A stretch of DNA of 64,000 nt, from contig NZ_RJAC01000001.1 of assembly GCF_003999975.1 (NCBI RefSeq), forward strand, positions 1,302,001-1,366,000, read 5' to 3'. Made by a program: the position numbers and the translations under genes. This document shows positions 24,246 to 32,657 of this stretch, in pieces (the stretch's first letter is position 1; every line of letters begins with the position of its first letter). The stretch is from Actinoplanes solisilvae (lineage in GTDB: Bacteria; Actinomycetota; Actinomycetes; Mycobacteriales; Micromonosporaceae). The notes beneath the pieces are model-generated. The model was not told the origin of the DNA, ran no database searches, and saw only the letters and a list, made by a program, of their open reading frames with translations.

Positions 24246-25750
24246 ACGCGCACCGGCACGGCCGAGGAGGCGCCCAGCACCTTCCCGGCCGTGTCCAGCG
24301 CCTCGGCCACCACATATTCGGGTGTGCCCGGAACCGTCAATGTCGTCTCGAAGCCGGTCCGGGGCTCCTCGACCGCGCCGCCGGCCAGCGCGCCGGGCTG
24401 CTGACCCCACCTGGCCCGCCATCGGGCGACCCGGGTCGAGCCGTTCCAACTGGCCGAGACGATCACGTTGCCGTTCTCGACGCGCAGGCCGAGCGCGGGC
24501 TGGTCGAGCGGGGAACCGGCCCATTCCGCCTTGTAGGCGCGGTAGGACTGGTTGTCGAGCGGCAGGTGCCCGGCCAGCCGCACGGAGCCGTCGGCGTTGT
24601 GTTCGGTGAAGTGCGGCATCTGCCCCCAGCCGACGAACGAGCCGCCGTCGGCCAGTTCGCGGAAGCTGCCCTGGGTCGGGGCCGACAGCCGGTCGGGATG
24701 CACATACTCGGCGACGAAGGTCGTCCTCCGGGCCGCCTCGTCCACTTTGAACACCAGGCCACGGGAATAGTCGCGTTCCTTGGTGACGCCGGCGCCGTTG
24801 TCGAACAGGCCGTACGACCCGTCCCGCCGCTGGCGCACGTCGTGCTGCCAGGAGAATCGCGTCCGCTCGTCGACCTCGAGATCCGACTTCTTCCCGCCGA
24901 TCCGCCAGACGACCTCGCCGCTCCTCCGGTCGATCTTGTAGACGGCCCACGTGTGCCGGGCCGACGCGAGCAGGTTGCCGTCGGCGGCCAGCCCGATCGA
25001 GTTCGCGTGGAAGTAGTCGTACGGGAGGTGGGCCGAATCCCCCACCGGCAGCGGCGCGTACGACTCGTCGAGCCCCACGTGATCACTCGACCGCCACTCG
25101 AAGACCTTCCGGCCGGTCGCGATTTCGATCTCCTGGATGACGCCGTCATGCAGCACCCCGTCCGCAGGGCCGCCCACCGAGCTCAGATCGTGGGGCACCG
25201 GGTCGTAGACCCAGAAGAGCGCGGTGTTCCGGGGCGTGATCACCAGGTCGTGCTGGTCGGCCTGCTCGGTGCCGGCCGCGCGCACCCGGGTGATCTCCCG
25301 GTACGACTGGTCGGCGATCACGAACTCGCCCTGCCCCACGCCCTGCCCGCCGGTTCCCCCGATGGTCCCCTCCCACCAGGTCAGCACCGGCTTGTTCCGA
25401 TAGATCTGGGCCTTGAGGTCGATCGCCACGGTCGCCGGGTCGGGCACCTTGCGGAACCAGACCGGCGAGCCGCGCTCGTCGACGACAAGCGGCCCCCAGA
25501 GGCCGGTGCCCGAGGCGGGCGTCAGGAAGATCGAGCCCGCCACCGTCCCGGCGGCGGCCGTCGTGATCGTGACCTCGGGCAACGCGTTGAGGTCGGGCCT
25601 CGACCGGAACTTGGGCCCCGGGGCGGGGGTGGAGGCGGTCGGCGGCGGGTCGTCTTCACGGCCAATCGCATAGCCGATGCCGCCGCCGGCCACGCCGGTC
25701 ACCACGGCACCGCCCACGCCGAACAGCACGTTCCTGCGGGAGACGCTCAC
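24242..25750 (-). CDS. Arylsulfotransferase-like secreted protein (Tat signal)
   Basis: A 502-residue protein. The start MSVSRRNVLFGVGGAVVTG is a twin-arginine signal followed by a hydrophobic core, indicating folded export. The rest is a six-bladed propeller-like fold of the arylsulfotransferase (ASST) family: HDLVITPRNTALFW, DGVIQEIEIATGRKVFEW, DYFHANSIGLAADGNLLASAR and WQHDVRQRRDGSYGLFDNG. The repeated HD/HAN/QHD motifs are the conserved His-containing blades of the family. Many actinobacterial members are uncharacterised and may not transfer sulfate. A proline-rich linker follows the signal. It is transcribed toward the remnant at 24084. Confidence 0.85.
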   Translation of the reverse strand: MSVSRRNVLFGVGGAVVTGVAGGGIGYAIGREDDPPPTASTPAPGPKFRSRPDLNALPEVTITTAAAGTVAGSIFLTPASGTGLWGPLVVDERGSPVWFRKVPDPATVAIDLKAQIYRNKPVLTWWEGTIGGTGGQGVGQGEFVIADQSYREITRVRAAGTEQADQHDLVITPRNTALFWVYDPVPHDLSSVGGPADGVLHDGVIQEIEIATGRKVFEWRSSDHVGLDESYAPLPVGDSAHLPYDYFHANSIGLAADGNLLASARHTWAVYKIDRRSGEVVWRIGGKKSDLEVDERTRFSWQHDVRQRRDGSYGLFDNGAGVTKERDYSRGLVFKVDEAARRTTFVAEYVHPDRLSAPTQGSFRELADGGSFVGWGQMPHFTEHNADGSVRLAGHLPLDNQSYRAYKAEWAGSPLDQPALGLRVENGNVIVSASWNGSTRVARWRARWGQQPGALAGGAVEEPRTGFETTLTVPGTPEYVVAEALDTAGKVLGASSAVPVRV

Positions 25751-25781
25751 ATCTTCAAGCGTTCCCCGGACGATTCAAGAT

Positions 25782-26960
25782 CTACCTCGGTAGGTGATCA
25801 GAGTTGGCTGTGAGGCTGCTGTAGATCTCGATGAGCCGCGGGGTGAGCACGTCGGGGTGGAAATGGGTCAGGTAGCGGCGGCGGGCCGCGGCCGCGAAGG
25901 CCGGCGCACCGGCACGGGCGATCGGCAGCGCGTCGGCCAGACCGGACGGCTCGACGACCCAGCCGGCGGCCTCGGCGCCCGAGCCGACCAGGTAGGGGAT
26001 GCCACCGACGGCCGTGCCGAGCACCGGGCGACCGGCCGCCATCGCCTCCAGGATCACGGTCGGCAACGTGTCGTTCCACGTCGGCACGGCGACCACCACG
26101 GCCGACTCACGCCGCGCTGCCCGCATGCCCTCCTGATCGAGAATGCCCAGGTAGATGACGTCGGAGCGCTCGGCCGCGGCCTTCTCGGCCAGCGGGCGCA
26201 ACTCGCCGTCGCCGGCGATGCGCAGCGTGCCGAGGCTGCCGTCCGGGTGCCGCTGCCAGGCGTCGAGCAGCAGGTCGAGGCCCTTCTCGGGGGAGAGCCG
26301 GGCGCCGTAGAGGAAGCCGTCGCCCAGCGGCGCGGGCTCACCCGGGTCGGGCAGGCCGTTCGGCTTCACCACGATGTGCTCGTCGGAGATGCCGTAGTCG
26401 CGCAGGTGGGCGGCGATGCGGTCGGTGAGCGCGATGAACCGGTCGACCGAGCGCCAGGTCGGCCGGTGCACGGCCAGCGTCGTCGCCATCAGGGCGCTCT
26501 GGGCCGCCGAGCCGCGGTAGCAGCGGTGCTGCACGGCCGGCCAGCCGATGAGCTTGCCCCGGCAGTCGGTGCAGTTGTGGCCGTCGCGGAAGTAGAGGCC
26601 CGACGAGCAGACCTGGCGGTAGTTGTGGACCGTCTGGACGACCGGCACACCGTGCGCGTGCGCGGTCCGCACGACCCAGGGCGAGAGCAGAGGGTACGGG
26701 TTGTGCAGGTGCAGCACGTCGGGCCGCTCGGACTCGATGAGGCGGGAGAGGTCGCGCTGGGCCGACCGGCCGTAGATCGGCGAGAGCGGCAGCAGCGCCT
26801 TCTCGGCCAGCGGCAGGTCACCGATCGAGTCGGAGCTGCGCTGGAACGGCAGCACCTCGATCCCCGCGGCGCGCAATTGGGCTATCTCGGTGTCGACTAT
26901 GACATTTTCGCCGGAGGGGATGGCTTCCCGATAACGGTTGTGCGCAACGACGACCTTCAC
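25782..26960 (-). CDS. Glycosyltransferase family 4
   Basis: A 392-residue retaining GT-B glycosyltransferase. The N-domain has VLHLHNPYPLLSPWVV, VQTVHNYRQVC and a Cys cluster (CSSGLYFRDGHNCTDC) seen in exopolysaccharide GT4 enzymes. The C-domain has PNGLPDPG, YGARLSPEKG and the EX7E motif region PTVILEAMAAGRPVLGTAVGG. It would add a sugar from a nucleotide donor to an envelope or exopolysaccharide intermediate. The GTG at 26958-26960 (VKVVVAHNRYR) was chosen over GTG 26984 since TAGCGT (26969-26974) lies 8 bases ahead of it, fitting a leaderless message. It is divergent from the DNA glycosylase. Confidence 0.9.
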   Translation of the reverse strand: MKVVVAHNRYREAIPSGENVIVDTEIAQLRAAGIEVLPFQRSSDSIGDLPLAEKALLPLSPIYGRSAQRDLSRLIESERPDVLHLHNPYPLLSPWVVRTAHAHGVPVVQTVHNYRQVCSSGLYFRDGHNCTDCRGKLIGWPAVQHRCYRGSAAQSALMATTLAVHRPTWRSVDRFIALTDRIAAHLRDYGISDEHIVVKPNGLPDPGEPAPLGDGFLYGARLSPEKGLDLLLDAWQRHPDGSLGTLRIAGDGELRPLAEKAAAERSDVIYLGILDQEGMRAARRESAVVVAVPTWNDTLPTVILEAMAAGRPVLGTAVGGIPYLVGSGAEAAGWVVEPSGLADALPIARAGAPAFAAAARRRYLTHFHPDVLTPRLIEIYSSLTANSDHLPR

Positions 26961-26968
26961 GGTGAGAA

Positions 26969-26978
26969 ACGCTACCGT
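26969..26978. promoter_or_regulatory. Overlapping back-to-back -10 elements of the GT4 and DNA glycosylase genes
   Basis: On the minus strand TAGCGT (26969-26974) lies 8 bases before the GTG of the glycosyltransferase. On the plus strand TACCGT (26973-26978) lies 7 bases before the GTG of the glycosylase. The hexamers share two bases. Both start codons would be at or near the transcript 5' end. Confidence 0.55.
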
Positions 26979-26985
26979 TGACACC

Positions 26986-27885
26986 GTGCCCGAACTCCCT
27001 GAGGTCGAGGCGCTCGCGGCCTACCTGCGCGAGCGCGCGGTCGGCCACACTGTGCAGCGCCTCGAGGTGTCCTCGTTCAGCGCGCTGAAGACGTACGATC
27101 CCGCTCCTAGCGCCATCGCCGGGCTGCCGATCACGTCGGCCGGGCGACACGGCAAGTTCCTCGATATCGGTTTCTCATCCGGGGTTGATCTCGGTTTTCC
27201 GCCGCGGGAAGGCTCAGCCGATATTCACCTGGTCGTTCACCTGGCCCGGGCCGGGTGGCTGCACTACCGCGACGCGTTCAAGTCGCCGGCGCCGCTCAAG
27301 CCCGGCAGCGGCCCGATCGCCATCCGGGTGCGCCTCGACGACGGCTCCGGTTTCGACCTCACCGAGGCCGGCACCCAGAAGTCCCTCGCGGCCTACCTGG
27401 TACGCGACCCGGCCGAGGTGCCCGGCGTGTCCCGGCTCGGCCCCGACGCGCTGGCCGTCTCCCGCGACGAGTTCGCCGAGCGTCTGCGCGGGCGCAACGG
27501 CCAGGTCAAGGGCGTGCTGGTCGACCAGGAGGTGCTGGCCGGCATCGGCAACGCCTACTCCGACGAGATCCTGCACGTCGCCAAGCTGTCGCCGTTCGCC
27601 CTGACCGGCAAGCTGACCGACGAGCAGATCGACACGCTCTACGCGGCGATGCGCGAGGTCGAGACCGACGCCGTCACCCGCTCGGTCGGGCAGAAAGCCG
27701 CCGAGCTCAAGGGCGAGAAGCGGGCGGGCATGCGGGTCCACGCGCGCACCGGCCTGCCCTGCCCGGTCTGCGGTGACACGGTGCGCGAAGTCTCCTTCGC
27801 CGACAAAAGCCTGCAATACTGCGCTACCTGCCAGACCGGGGGAAAACCGCTGGCCGACCGGCGCCTGTCCAAGTTGATCCGATAG
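26986..27885 (+). CDS. Fpg/Nei family DNA glycosylase (formamidopyrimidine-DNA glycosylase-like)
   Basis: A 299-residue base-excision repair enzyme. Translation from GTG at 26986 gives (M)PELPEVE, placing the catalytic Pro and Glu at the mature N-terminus, which fixes the start. RHGKFL supplies the conserved Lys, the H2TH region lies around NGQVKGVLVDQEVLAGIGNAYSDEIL (outline), and the C-terminal zinc finger is CPVCG...YCATCQ with KPLADRRLSKL. It removes oxidised bases and nicks the strand. Details of the loop around GWLHYRD differ from classical MutM, so it may be the Fpg-like or Nei-like paralogue. It has its own leaderless promoter. Confidence 0.93.
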   Translation: MPELPEVEALAAYLRERAVGHTVQRLEVSSFSALKTYDPAPSAIAGLPITSAGRHGKFLDIGFSSGVDLGFPPREGSADIHLVVHLARAGWLHYRDAFKSPAPLKPGSGPIAIRVRLDDGSGFDLTEAGTQKSLAAYLVRDPAEVPGVSRLGPDALAVSRDEFAERLRGRNGQVKGVLVDQEVLAGIGNAYSDEILHVAKLSPFALTGKLTDEQIDTLYAAMREVETDAVTRSVGQKAAELKGEKRAGMRVHARTGLPCPVCGDTVREVSFADKSLQYCATCQTGGKPLADRRLSKLIR

Positions 27886-28056
27886 CCGCCTGTCAGTCAC
27901 CCTACGTACACAGCTGGTAAAGCGGCCAGAACGTCCGCTTCTTTCCGCCCGATCCATCGGTATAGTGGCCCGGTCCCACGTTTCCGTGACGCGCGTGAGC
28001 GGATCCCGGCCTGAGGGCCCTCCGCCGCAACCGTGGCGGTGCGTAATCTTTTCCGG

Positions 28057-29643
28057 ATGCGGGAGGACACAGGCGAGGTGACCGCTAGCCTGCATCGCCC
28101 GGTTACCGACAGCAGCCGGAGCAGCGCCGTGCCGTACGAGAGCTTCGAGTGGCAGCAACAGCAGCCGCCGAGCAACGGGGTCCCCCGATCGGCGTGGAAC
28201 CGGCAGCACAAGCGCCTGTCGCGCTGGCACCGCCCGTACACCATGGTCCTGATCGTCCTCGACCTGCTCTCGGTGCTGGCCGCCAGCTATCTCGCCCAGA
28301 ATCTCGAGAAGTCCCGCTCCGGCTTCATGGGTCGCAGCCTCGGCTTCCTGCACGACGAGCAGCTCTTCGTCTTCTTCGCCTACCTGGTGCTGCCGATCGG
28401 CTGGCTGATCCTGCTCTGGGCCAACGGCACGTACGACCGCCGTTATCTAGGCCTGGGCAGCGAAGAGTTCAAACGCATCGTGCGCACGTCGGTCACCGTC
28501 GTGGCCTGCGTGTCCCTGCTCGCCTTCGCCACAAAGACCGGTCTGTCTCGTGGCACGGTCGCCGTGGTCTCGCTGAGCGCCCTGCTCTTCCTGCTCTTCG
28601 GCCGGGTCGGGGCCCGGCAGGTGCTGCACTTCGCCCGCCGCCGGACGGGCCACGGTGCCCACCGCATGATCCTCGTCGGCACGCTGCCCGAGGCGCTCGA
28701 GGTCTACACCGCGGTCACCCGCAGCCCCGCCGCCGGTCTCATCCCGGTCGCCATCCACATCACCGACGGCTACGCGGCCGCCCGTGGCATCGAGACCCCG
28801 GTCCCGGTCTACGCCGCCCGCGACGTGATGGCCCTGGTGCGCGAGGTCGGCGCCGACACGATCGCGGTCTGCGGCTCGGCCAGCGCCGAACCGGGCGAAC
28901 TGCGCCGCCTGGCCTGGCAGCTCGAGGGCACGGGCGTCGACCTGGTGGTCGCCCCGCAGCTCACTGACATCGCCGGGCCGCGCGTGCACATCCGCCCGAT
29001 CGAGGGCCTGCCGCTGCTGCACGTCGAGGAGCCGACCCTCTCGGGCCCCGGCTGGCTGTTGAAGAACCTGATCGACCGGGTCGCCGCCGGCCTCGGCCTG
29101 CTGCTGATCAGCCCGATCCTGGTGGCCATCGCGATCGGCATCCGGCTCTCCGATCCCGGCCCGGTCTTCTTCCGCCAGCCGCGTGTCGGCCACGAGGGCC
29201 GCACGTTCCGGGTGTGGAAGTTCCGCACGATGTATCAGGACGCGGAAGAGCGCAAACGCACGCTGGAAGAGCTCAACGAGTCCGACGGCATGCTGTTCAA
29301 GATGAAGAACGACCCGCGCATCTTCGCGTTCGGCGCCAAGCTGCGGGCCACCTCGCTCGACGAACTGCCCCAGCTCATCAACGTCCTCAAGGGCGAGATG
29401 TCCCTGGTCGGCCCGCGCCCACTCCCCGCCGACGACGGCGACTACCTGGGCGACGTCCGTCGTCGCCTGCTGGTGCGGCCGGGCATCACGGGTCTGTGGC
29501 AGGTCTCGGGCCGCTCCGACCTCTCGTGGGACGAAGCCGTCCGGCTCGACCTCTACTACGTCGACAACTGGTCGCTCACCTACGACCTGAGCATCATGTG
29601 GCGCACGATCTGGGTCGTGCTGCGGCGCAAGGGCGCCTACTAA
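28057..29643 (+). CDS. Exopolysaccharide-type polyprenyl glycosylphosphotransferase (bacterial sugar transferase)
   Basis: A protein of about 528 residues that would start a lipid-linked glycan by moving a sugar phosphate to undecaprenyl phosphate. The N-terminal part has four or five membrane segments, then a CoA-binding-like Rossmann domain (RMILVGTLPEALEVY), a membrane helix, and the C-terminal Bac_transf domain with VFFRQPRVGHEGRTFRVWKFRTM (outline), LDELPQLINVLKGEMSLVGPRP and PGITGLWQVSGRS. Start codons at GTG 28033, ATG 28057 and GTG 28078 are all possible; 28057 is a compromise because GGGAGG overlaps it. It may act with the GT4 enzyme and the LCP protein in envelope polymer synthesis. 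Confidence 0.92.
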   Translation: MREDTGEVTASLHRPVTDSSRSSAVPYESFEWQQQQPPSNGVPRSAWNRQHKRLSRWHRPYTMVLIVLDLLSVLAASYLAQNLEKSRSGFMGRSLGFLHDEQLFVFFAYLVLPIGWLILLWANGTYDRRYLGLGSEEFKRIVRTSVTVVACVSLLAFATKTGLSRGTVAVVSLSALLFLLFGRVGARQVLHFARRRTGHGAHRMILVGTLPEALEVYTAVTRSPAAGLIPVAIHITDGYAAARGIETPVPVYAARDVMALVREVGADTIAVCGSASAEPGELRRLAWQLEGTGVDLVVAPQLTDIAGPRVHIRPIEGLPLLHVEEPTLSGPGWLLKNLIDRVAAGLGLLLISPILVAIAIGIRLSDPGPVFFRQPRVGHEGRTFRVWKFRTMYQDAEERKRTLEELNESDGMLFKMKNDPRIFAFGAKLRATSLDELPQLINVLKGEMSLVGPRPLPADDGDYLGDVRRRLLVRPGITGLWQVSGRSDLSWDEAVRLDLYYVDNWSLTYDLSIMWRTIWVVLRRKGAY

Positions 29644-29647
29644 GCCC

Positions 29648-29699
29648 TGTGGATAACTCTGTGGAGAAGTCCATGGAGCTGTGGATAACCGTGTGGACG
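29648..29699. other. Array of four DnaA-box-like motifs in a convergent intergenic gap
   Basis: In the 68-base gap between two convergent genes, TGTGGATAA occurs at 29648-29656 and 29680-29688. It is identical to the reverse complement of the classical DnaA box TTATCCACA. Related motifs TGTGGAGAA (29660-29668) and TGTGGACGG (29692-29700) alternate with them. Starts are spaced 12, 20 and 12 bases and all have the same orientation. Confidence 0.6.
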
Positions 29700-29711
29700 G
29701 GAGTGCCAGGC

Positions 29712-30464
29712 TTACCTGGTCCAGTCGTGCTTGACCGCTCTGATCAGCCGATCCTTCAGCTCGCGGGTGTGCCGTCGGCTGACCGGCAACTCGATGTTGT
29801 CCACCGACACCACATATCCCGAGCCGGTGAGCCGCAGCTCGACGATCAAGCGGATCTGCACGAGGTAGGACCGGTGGATGCGGACGAACCCGGCGTCGGC
29901 CCACCGTTCGGCCAGGGTCGCGAGCGAGACCCGTACGAGGTGTGAGGCATCTGACGTGTGCAGCCGTGCGTAGTCACCCTGGGCCTCGACCCAGCGGACC
30001 GACGACCGGGGGAGCATGCGGGTGGTTCCGGCCAGCTCGACCGGGATCGACGGCTCGTCCACCGGCACGACCGGCGCGACCGGCACGACCGCGGGCACCG
30101 GCCGGGCCTCGGACACGCGTCGCAGCGACTCCCCGAGCCGCTCGGCCCGCACCGGTTTACGCACGTAATCGGTGACACCCAGGTCGAAGGCGTCCACGGC
30201 CCCGTCGTCGTACGCGGTCACGAAGACGATCGCCGGCGGCCGTGCGAACCGTCGCAGAATGCGGGCCAGCTCCATGCCGTCGAGTCCAGGCATGCGGATG
30301 TCGAGGAACACCGCGTCGACCTCGGTGTCGCGCAGCACCCGCAGGGCCTCGGTCGCGTCCCCGGCGCGGTGCACGTGCGCCACCCGGCCGTCCGCGTTCA
30401 GCAGGTAGGCCAGCTCGTCCAGGGCGGGCGGCTCGTCGTCGACCGCGAGCACGACGAGGTTCAC
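29712..30464 (-). CDS. LytTR family response regulator
   Basis: A 250-residue regulator. The receiver domain has the acidic pair AVDDEPPAL, the phosphorylated Asp in VFLDIRMPG, the Thr in FVTAYDD and the Lys in YVRKPV. A Pro/Val-rich linker follows, and the C-terminal LytTR DNA-binding domain contains SVRWVEAQGDYARLHT, FVRIHRSYLV and ELPVSRRHTREL. The GTG at 30462-30464 overlaps the stop of the partner kinase in GTGA, after GGTGAGGG. LytTR regulators often control cell wall and envelope genes; no target is identified here. Confidence 0.95.
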   Translation of the reverse strand: MNLVVLAVDDEPPALDELAYLLNADGRVAHVHRAGDATEALRVLRDTEVDAVFLDIRMPGLDGMELARILRRFARPPAIVFVTAYDDGAVDAFDLGVTDYVRKPVRAERLGESLRRVSEARPVPAVVPVAPVVPVDEPSIPVELAGTTRMLPRSSVRWVEAQGDYARLHTSDASHLVRVSLATLAERWADAGFVRIHRSYLVQIRLIVELRLTGSGYVVSVDNIELPVSRRHTRELKDRLIRAVKHDWTR

Positions 30465-31645
30465 GCCCTCACCCCCGGGTGGAATTTCGGCACTCGCATG
30501 CTCACCTTCGTACCCGCTCCGGGCGCGGTCTCCACCACCAGGCCGAAGCCGTCGCCGAAGACCGAGCGCAGCCGCTCGTCCACGTTCGCCAGACCCACGT
30601 GCTGGCCGTCGTCGGTCTCGGGCATGCCCGCGGCGAAGACCGCCGGATCCATGCCGACTCCGTCGTCCTCGACCGTGATGTGGCATTCCGCCCCGGCGTC
30701 CCGTGCTTCGATGCTCACCATACCGACGCCCGGCTTGCGCGAGAGCCCGTGCCGCACCGCGTTCTCGACCAGCGGCTGCAGGCACAGGAACGGCAGCCCG
30801 ACCGGCAGCACCTCGGGGGCGATCTGCAGCCGCACCTGCAGGCGGTCGCCGAACCGGGCCCGCTCGATGGTCAGGTAGCGGTCGATCGAGCGCAGCTCTT
30901 CGGCCAGCGTCGTGAAGTCGCCGTGCGCGCGGAACGAGTAGCGGGTGAACTCGGCGAACTCCAGGATCAGCTCGCGCGCCCGCTCGGGGTCGGTGCGTAC
31001 GAACGAGGCGATCGCGGTCAGCGCGTTGTAGATGAAGTGCGGGCTGATCTGGGCCCGCAGCGCCCGCACCTCGGCCCGGGCGAGCCGCTCGCGCGACGAG
31101 TCGAGCTCGGCCAGCGCCAGCTGCGAGCCGGCCCAGCGGGCGGTCTCCAGCGTCGCCTGCACGAGCCCCGGCGCCGGATGATCGTCGGCCACGGCCACCA
31201 GCACGGCCGTGACCTGGCCGGACAGCGGCGCCACCACAGCGCCGCGAACGATGCAGTCGACCTGGTCGCAGGGCAGGTCGGAGGCGGTCAGCACGATCGA
31301 GCGGTGGCTGTCGAGGGCGCGGGCGGCCGCGGCGGTGAACTGATCACTGTGGTGGCTGCCGCGCCCGTCGAAGGCCAGGCAGCGCTGCCCGTCGGCGATC
31401 GTCAGCCCGGCCGCGCCGACCAACGTACGCAGGTGGCGGGCGGCTTTGGCGGCCGTGCCCGGACTGAGCCCGGCCCGCAACGGGTCGGCCGCGAGGGCGG
31501 CGGTGTGCAACACGTCGTAGGTGGCCCGCTGCATGGCGGTCGCGATGCCCCGGCGCGCACGCAGCCGCACGGCGGCCACCACGGCCGCGGCCAGGGCGGC
31601 GAGGACGGCCACGACCGCCAGCACGCTGCCCACCTGTCCGGCCAC
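30461..31645 (-). CDS. LytS-type sensor histidine kinase
   Basis: A 394-residue kinase with a single N-terminal membrane segment (residues 5-27), a GAF-like sensor region containing three Cys (CLAF, LPCDQVDC) and the His_kinase domain AQISPHFIYNALTAIASF with His203 as phosphorylation site. The HATPase domain has LVENAVRHG, VEDDGVGM and GLANVDERLRSVFG. It lacks the many-helix sensor of YehU-like LytS. It starts at the ATG at 31643-31645 and overlaps its response regulator by four bases. The Cys-containing sensor could respond to redox or a ligand, which is a guess. Confidence 0.94.
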   Translation of the reverse strand: MAGQVGSVLAVVAVLAALAAAVVAAVRLRARRGIATAMQRATYDVLHTAALAADPLRAGLSPGTAAKAARHLRTLVGAAGLTIADGQRCLAFDGRGSHHSDQFTAAAARALDSHRSIVLTASDLPCDQVDCIVRGAVVAPLSGQVTAVLVAVADDHPAPGLVQATLETARWAGSQLALAELDSSRERLARAEVRALRAQISPHFIYNALTAIASFVRTDPERARELILEFAEFTRYSFRAHGDFTTLAEELRSIDRYLTIERARFGDRLQVRLQIAPEVLPVGLPFLCLQPLVENAVRHGLSRKPGVGMVSIEARDAGAECHITVEDDGVGMDPAVFAAGMPETDDGQHVGLANVDERLRSVFGDGFGLVVETAPGAGTKVSMRVPKFHPGVRA

Positions 31646-31704
31646 GCCGGAAGATTACCGGCCGTCCGCGCACTCATAGCGTATTGACAGGGTGCCAATT
31701 GGGA

Positions 31705-31718
31705 TTACCGGCCGGTAA
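31705..31718. promoter_or_regulatory. Perfect 14-bp palindrome between the LytS kinase and the polyester hydrolase
   Basis: TTACCGGCCGGTAA is a perfect dyad 69 bases before the hydrolase start. A related half, TTACCGGCCG, occurs at about 31656-31665 on the other side. TTGACA at 31684-31689 is a fair -35 for rightward transcription. The region is AT-rich compared with the rest of the window. Confidence 0.55.
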
Positions 31719-31787
31719 CGAATGGATCAAATATTGACCTAATTCGATACCTGGCCAACCCAGGATCGCCCGGCTCAGGGAGTGCCC

Positions 31788-32657
31788 ATGTCCGTTCCCA
31801 AGCTCCGCACAGGTCTTGCCGCCGTCGTCGCAGCCGTCACCCTCGTGGCCGCGTCGCCCGCCTCCCCCGCCCGCGCCGCCAACCCCTACGAGCGCGGTCC
31901 TGCCCCCTCCACCAGCACGATCGAGGCGTCCCGCGGCTCCTTCGCGATCGCCCAGGCCACCGTCGCCCGATCCGCGGTCAGCGGGTTCGGCGGCGGCACG
32001 ATCTACTACCCGACCAGCACCGCGGCCGGCACCTTCGGCGCGGTGGCCATCTCGCCCGGCTTCACCGCCTCGCAGTCGAGCGTGTCGTGGCTCGGCCCCC
32101 GACTCTCCTCGCAGGGCTTCGTCGTGATCACGATCGACACGCTCAGCACCCTCGACCAGCCGGCCAGCCGGGGCAGCCAGTTGCTGGCCGCGCTCGACTA
32201 CCTGACCCGCACCAGCAGCGTGCGCACCCGCATCGACGCGACCCGCCTGGGCGTCATGGGCCACTCGATGGGCGGCGGCGGCAGCCTGTCGGCCTCGGTC
32301 ACCCGCCCGTCCCTGCAGGCGGCCATTCCGCTCACCCCGTGGCACGGCACCAAGAACTGGTCCTCCGACCGCGTCCCGACCATGATCATCGGCGCCGAGA
32401 ACGACACCGTCGCGTCGGTGAGCTCGCACGCCGAGCCGTTCTACACGAGCATGCCGAGCACGAACGACAAGGCCTATCTCGAGCTCAACAATGCCTCGCA
32501 CTCCGCTCCGACCTCGACGAACGTGACCGTGGCGAAGTACAGCATCTCGTGGCTCAAGCGCTTCATCGACAACGACACCCGCTACGAGCAGTTCCTCTGC
32601 CCGGCCCCGTCCGGCTCCGCGATCCAGGAATACCGCGACACCTGCCCCCACTCCTGA
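31788..32657 (+). CDS. Secreted polyester hydrolase (cutinase / PETase family, type I)
   Basis: A 289-residue protein with a signal peptide ending near ASPARA at residue 30. The mature part begins ANPYERGP, as in Thermobifida cutinases. The catalytic triad is Ser160 in GHSMGGGG, Asp206 in GAENDTVA and His238 in NASHSAP. Met161 and Phe92 (SPGFTAS) form the oxyanion hole, Trp185 (TPWHGTKNW) is the substrate-clamping aromatic, and Cys271 with Cys286 form the usual C-terminal disulfide. Family members hydrolyse cutin, aliphatic polyesters and sometimes PET. The ATG at 31788 follows AGGGAG. No mobile element is next to it. Confidence 0.95.
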   Translation: MSVPKLRTGLAAVVAAVTLVAASPASPARAANPYERGPAPSTSTIEASRGSFAIAQATVARSAVSGFGGGTIYYPTSTAAGTFGAVAISPGFTASQSSVSWLGPRLSSQGFVVITIDTLSTLDQPASRGSQLLAALDYLTRTSSVRTRIDATRLGVMGHSMGGGGSLSASVTRPSLQAAIPLTPWHGTKNWSSDRVPTMIIGAENDTVASVSSHAEPFYTSMPSTNDKAYLELNNASHSAPTSTNVTVAKYSISWLKRFIDNDTRYEQFLCPAPSGSAIQEYRDTCPHS

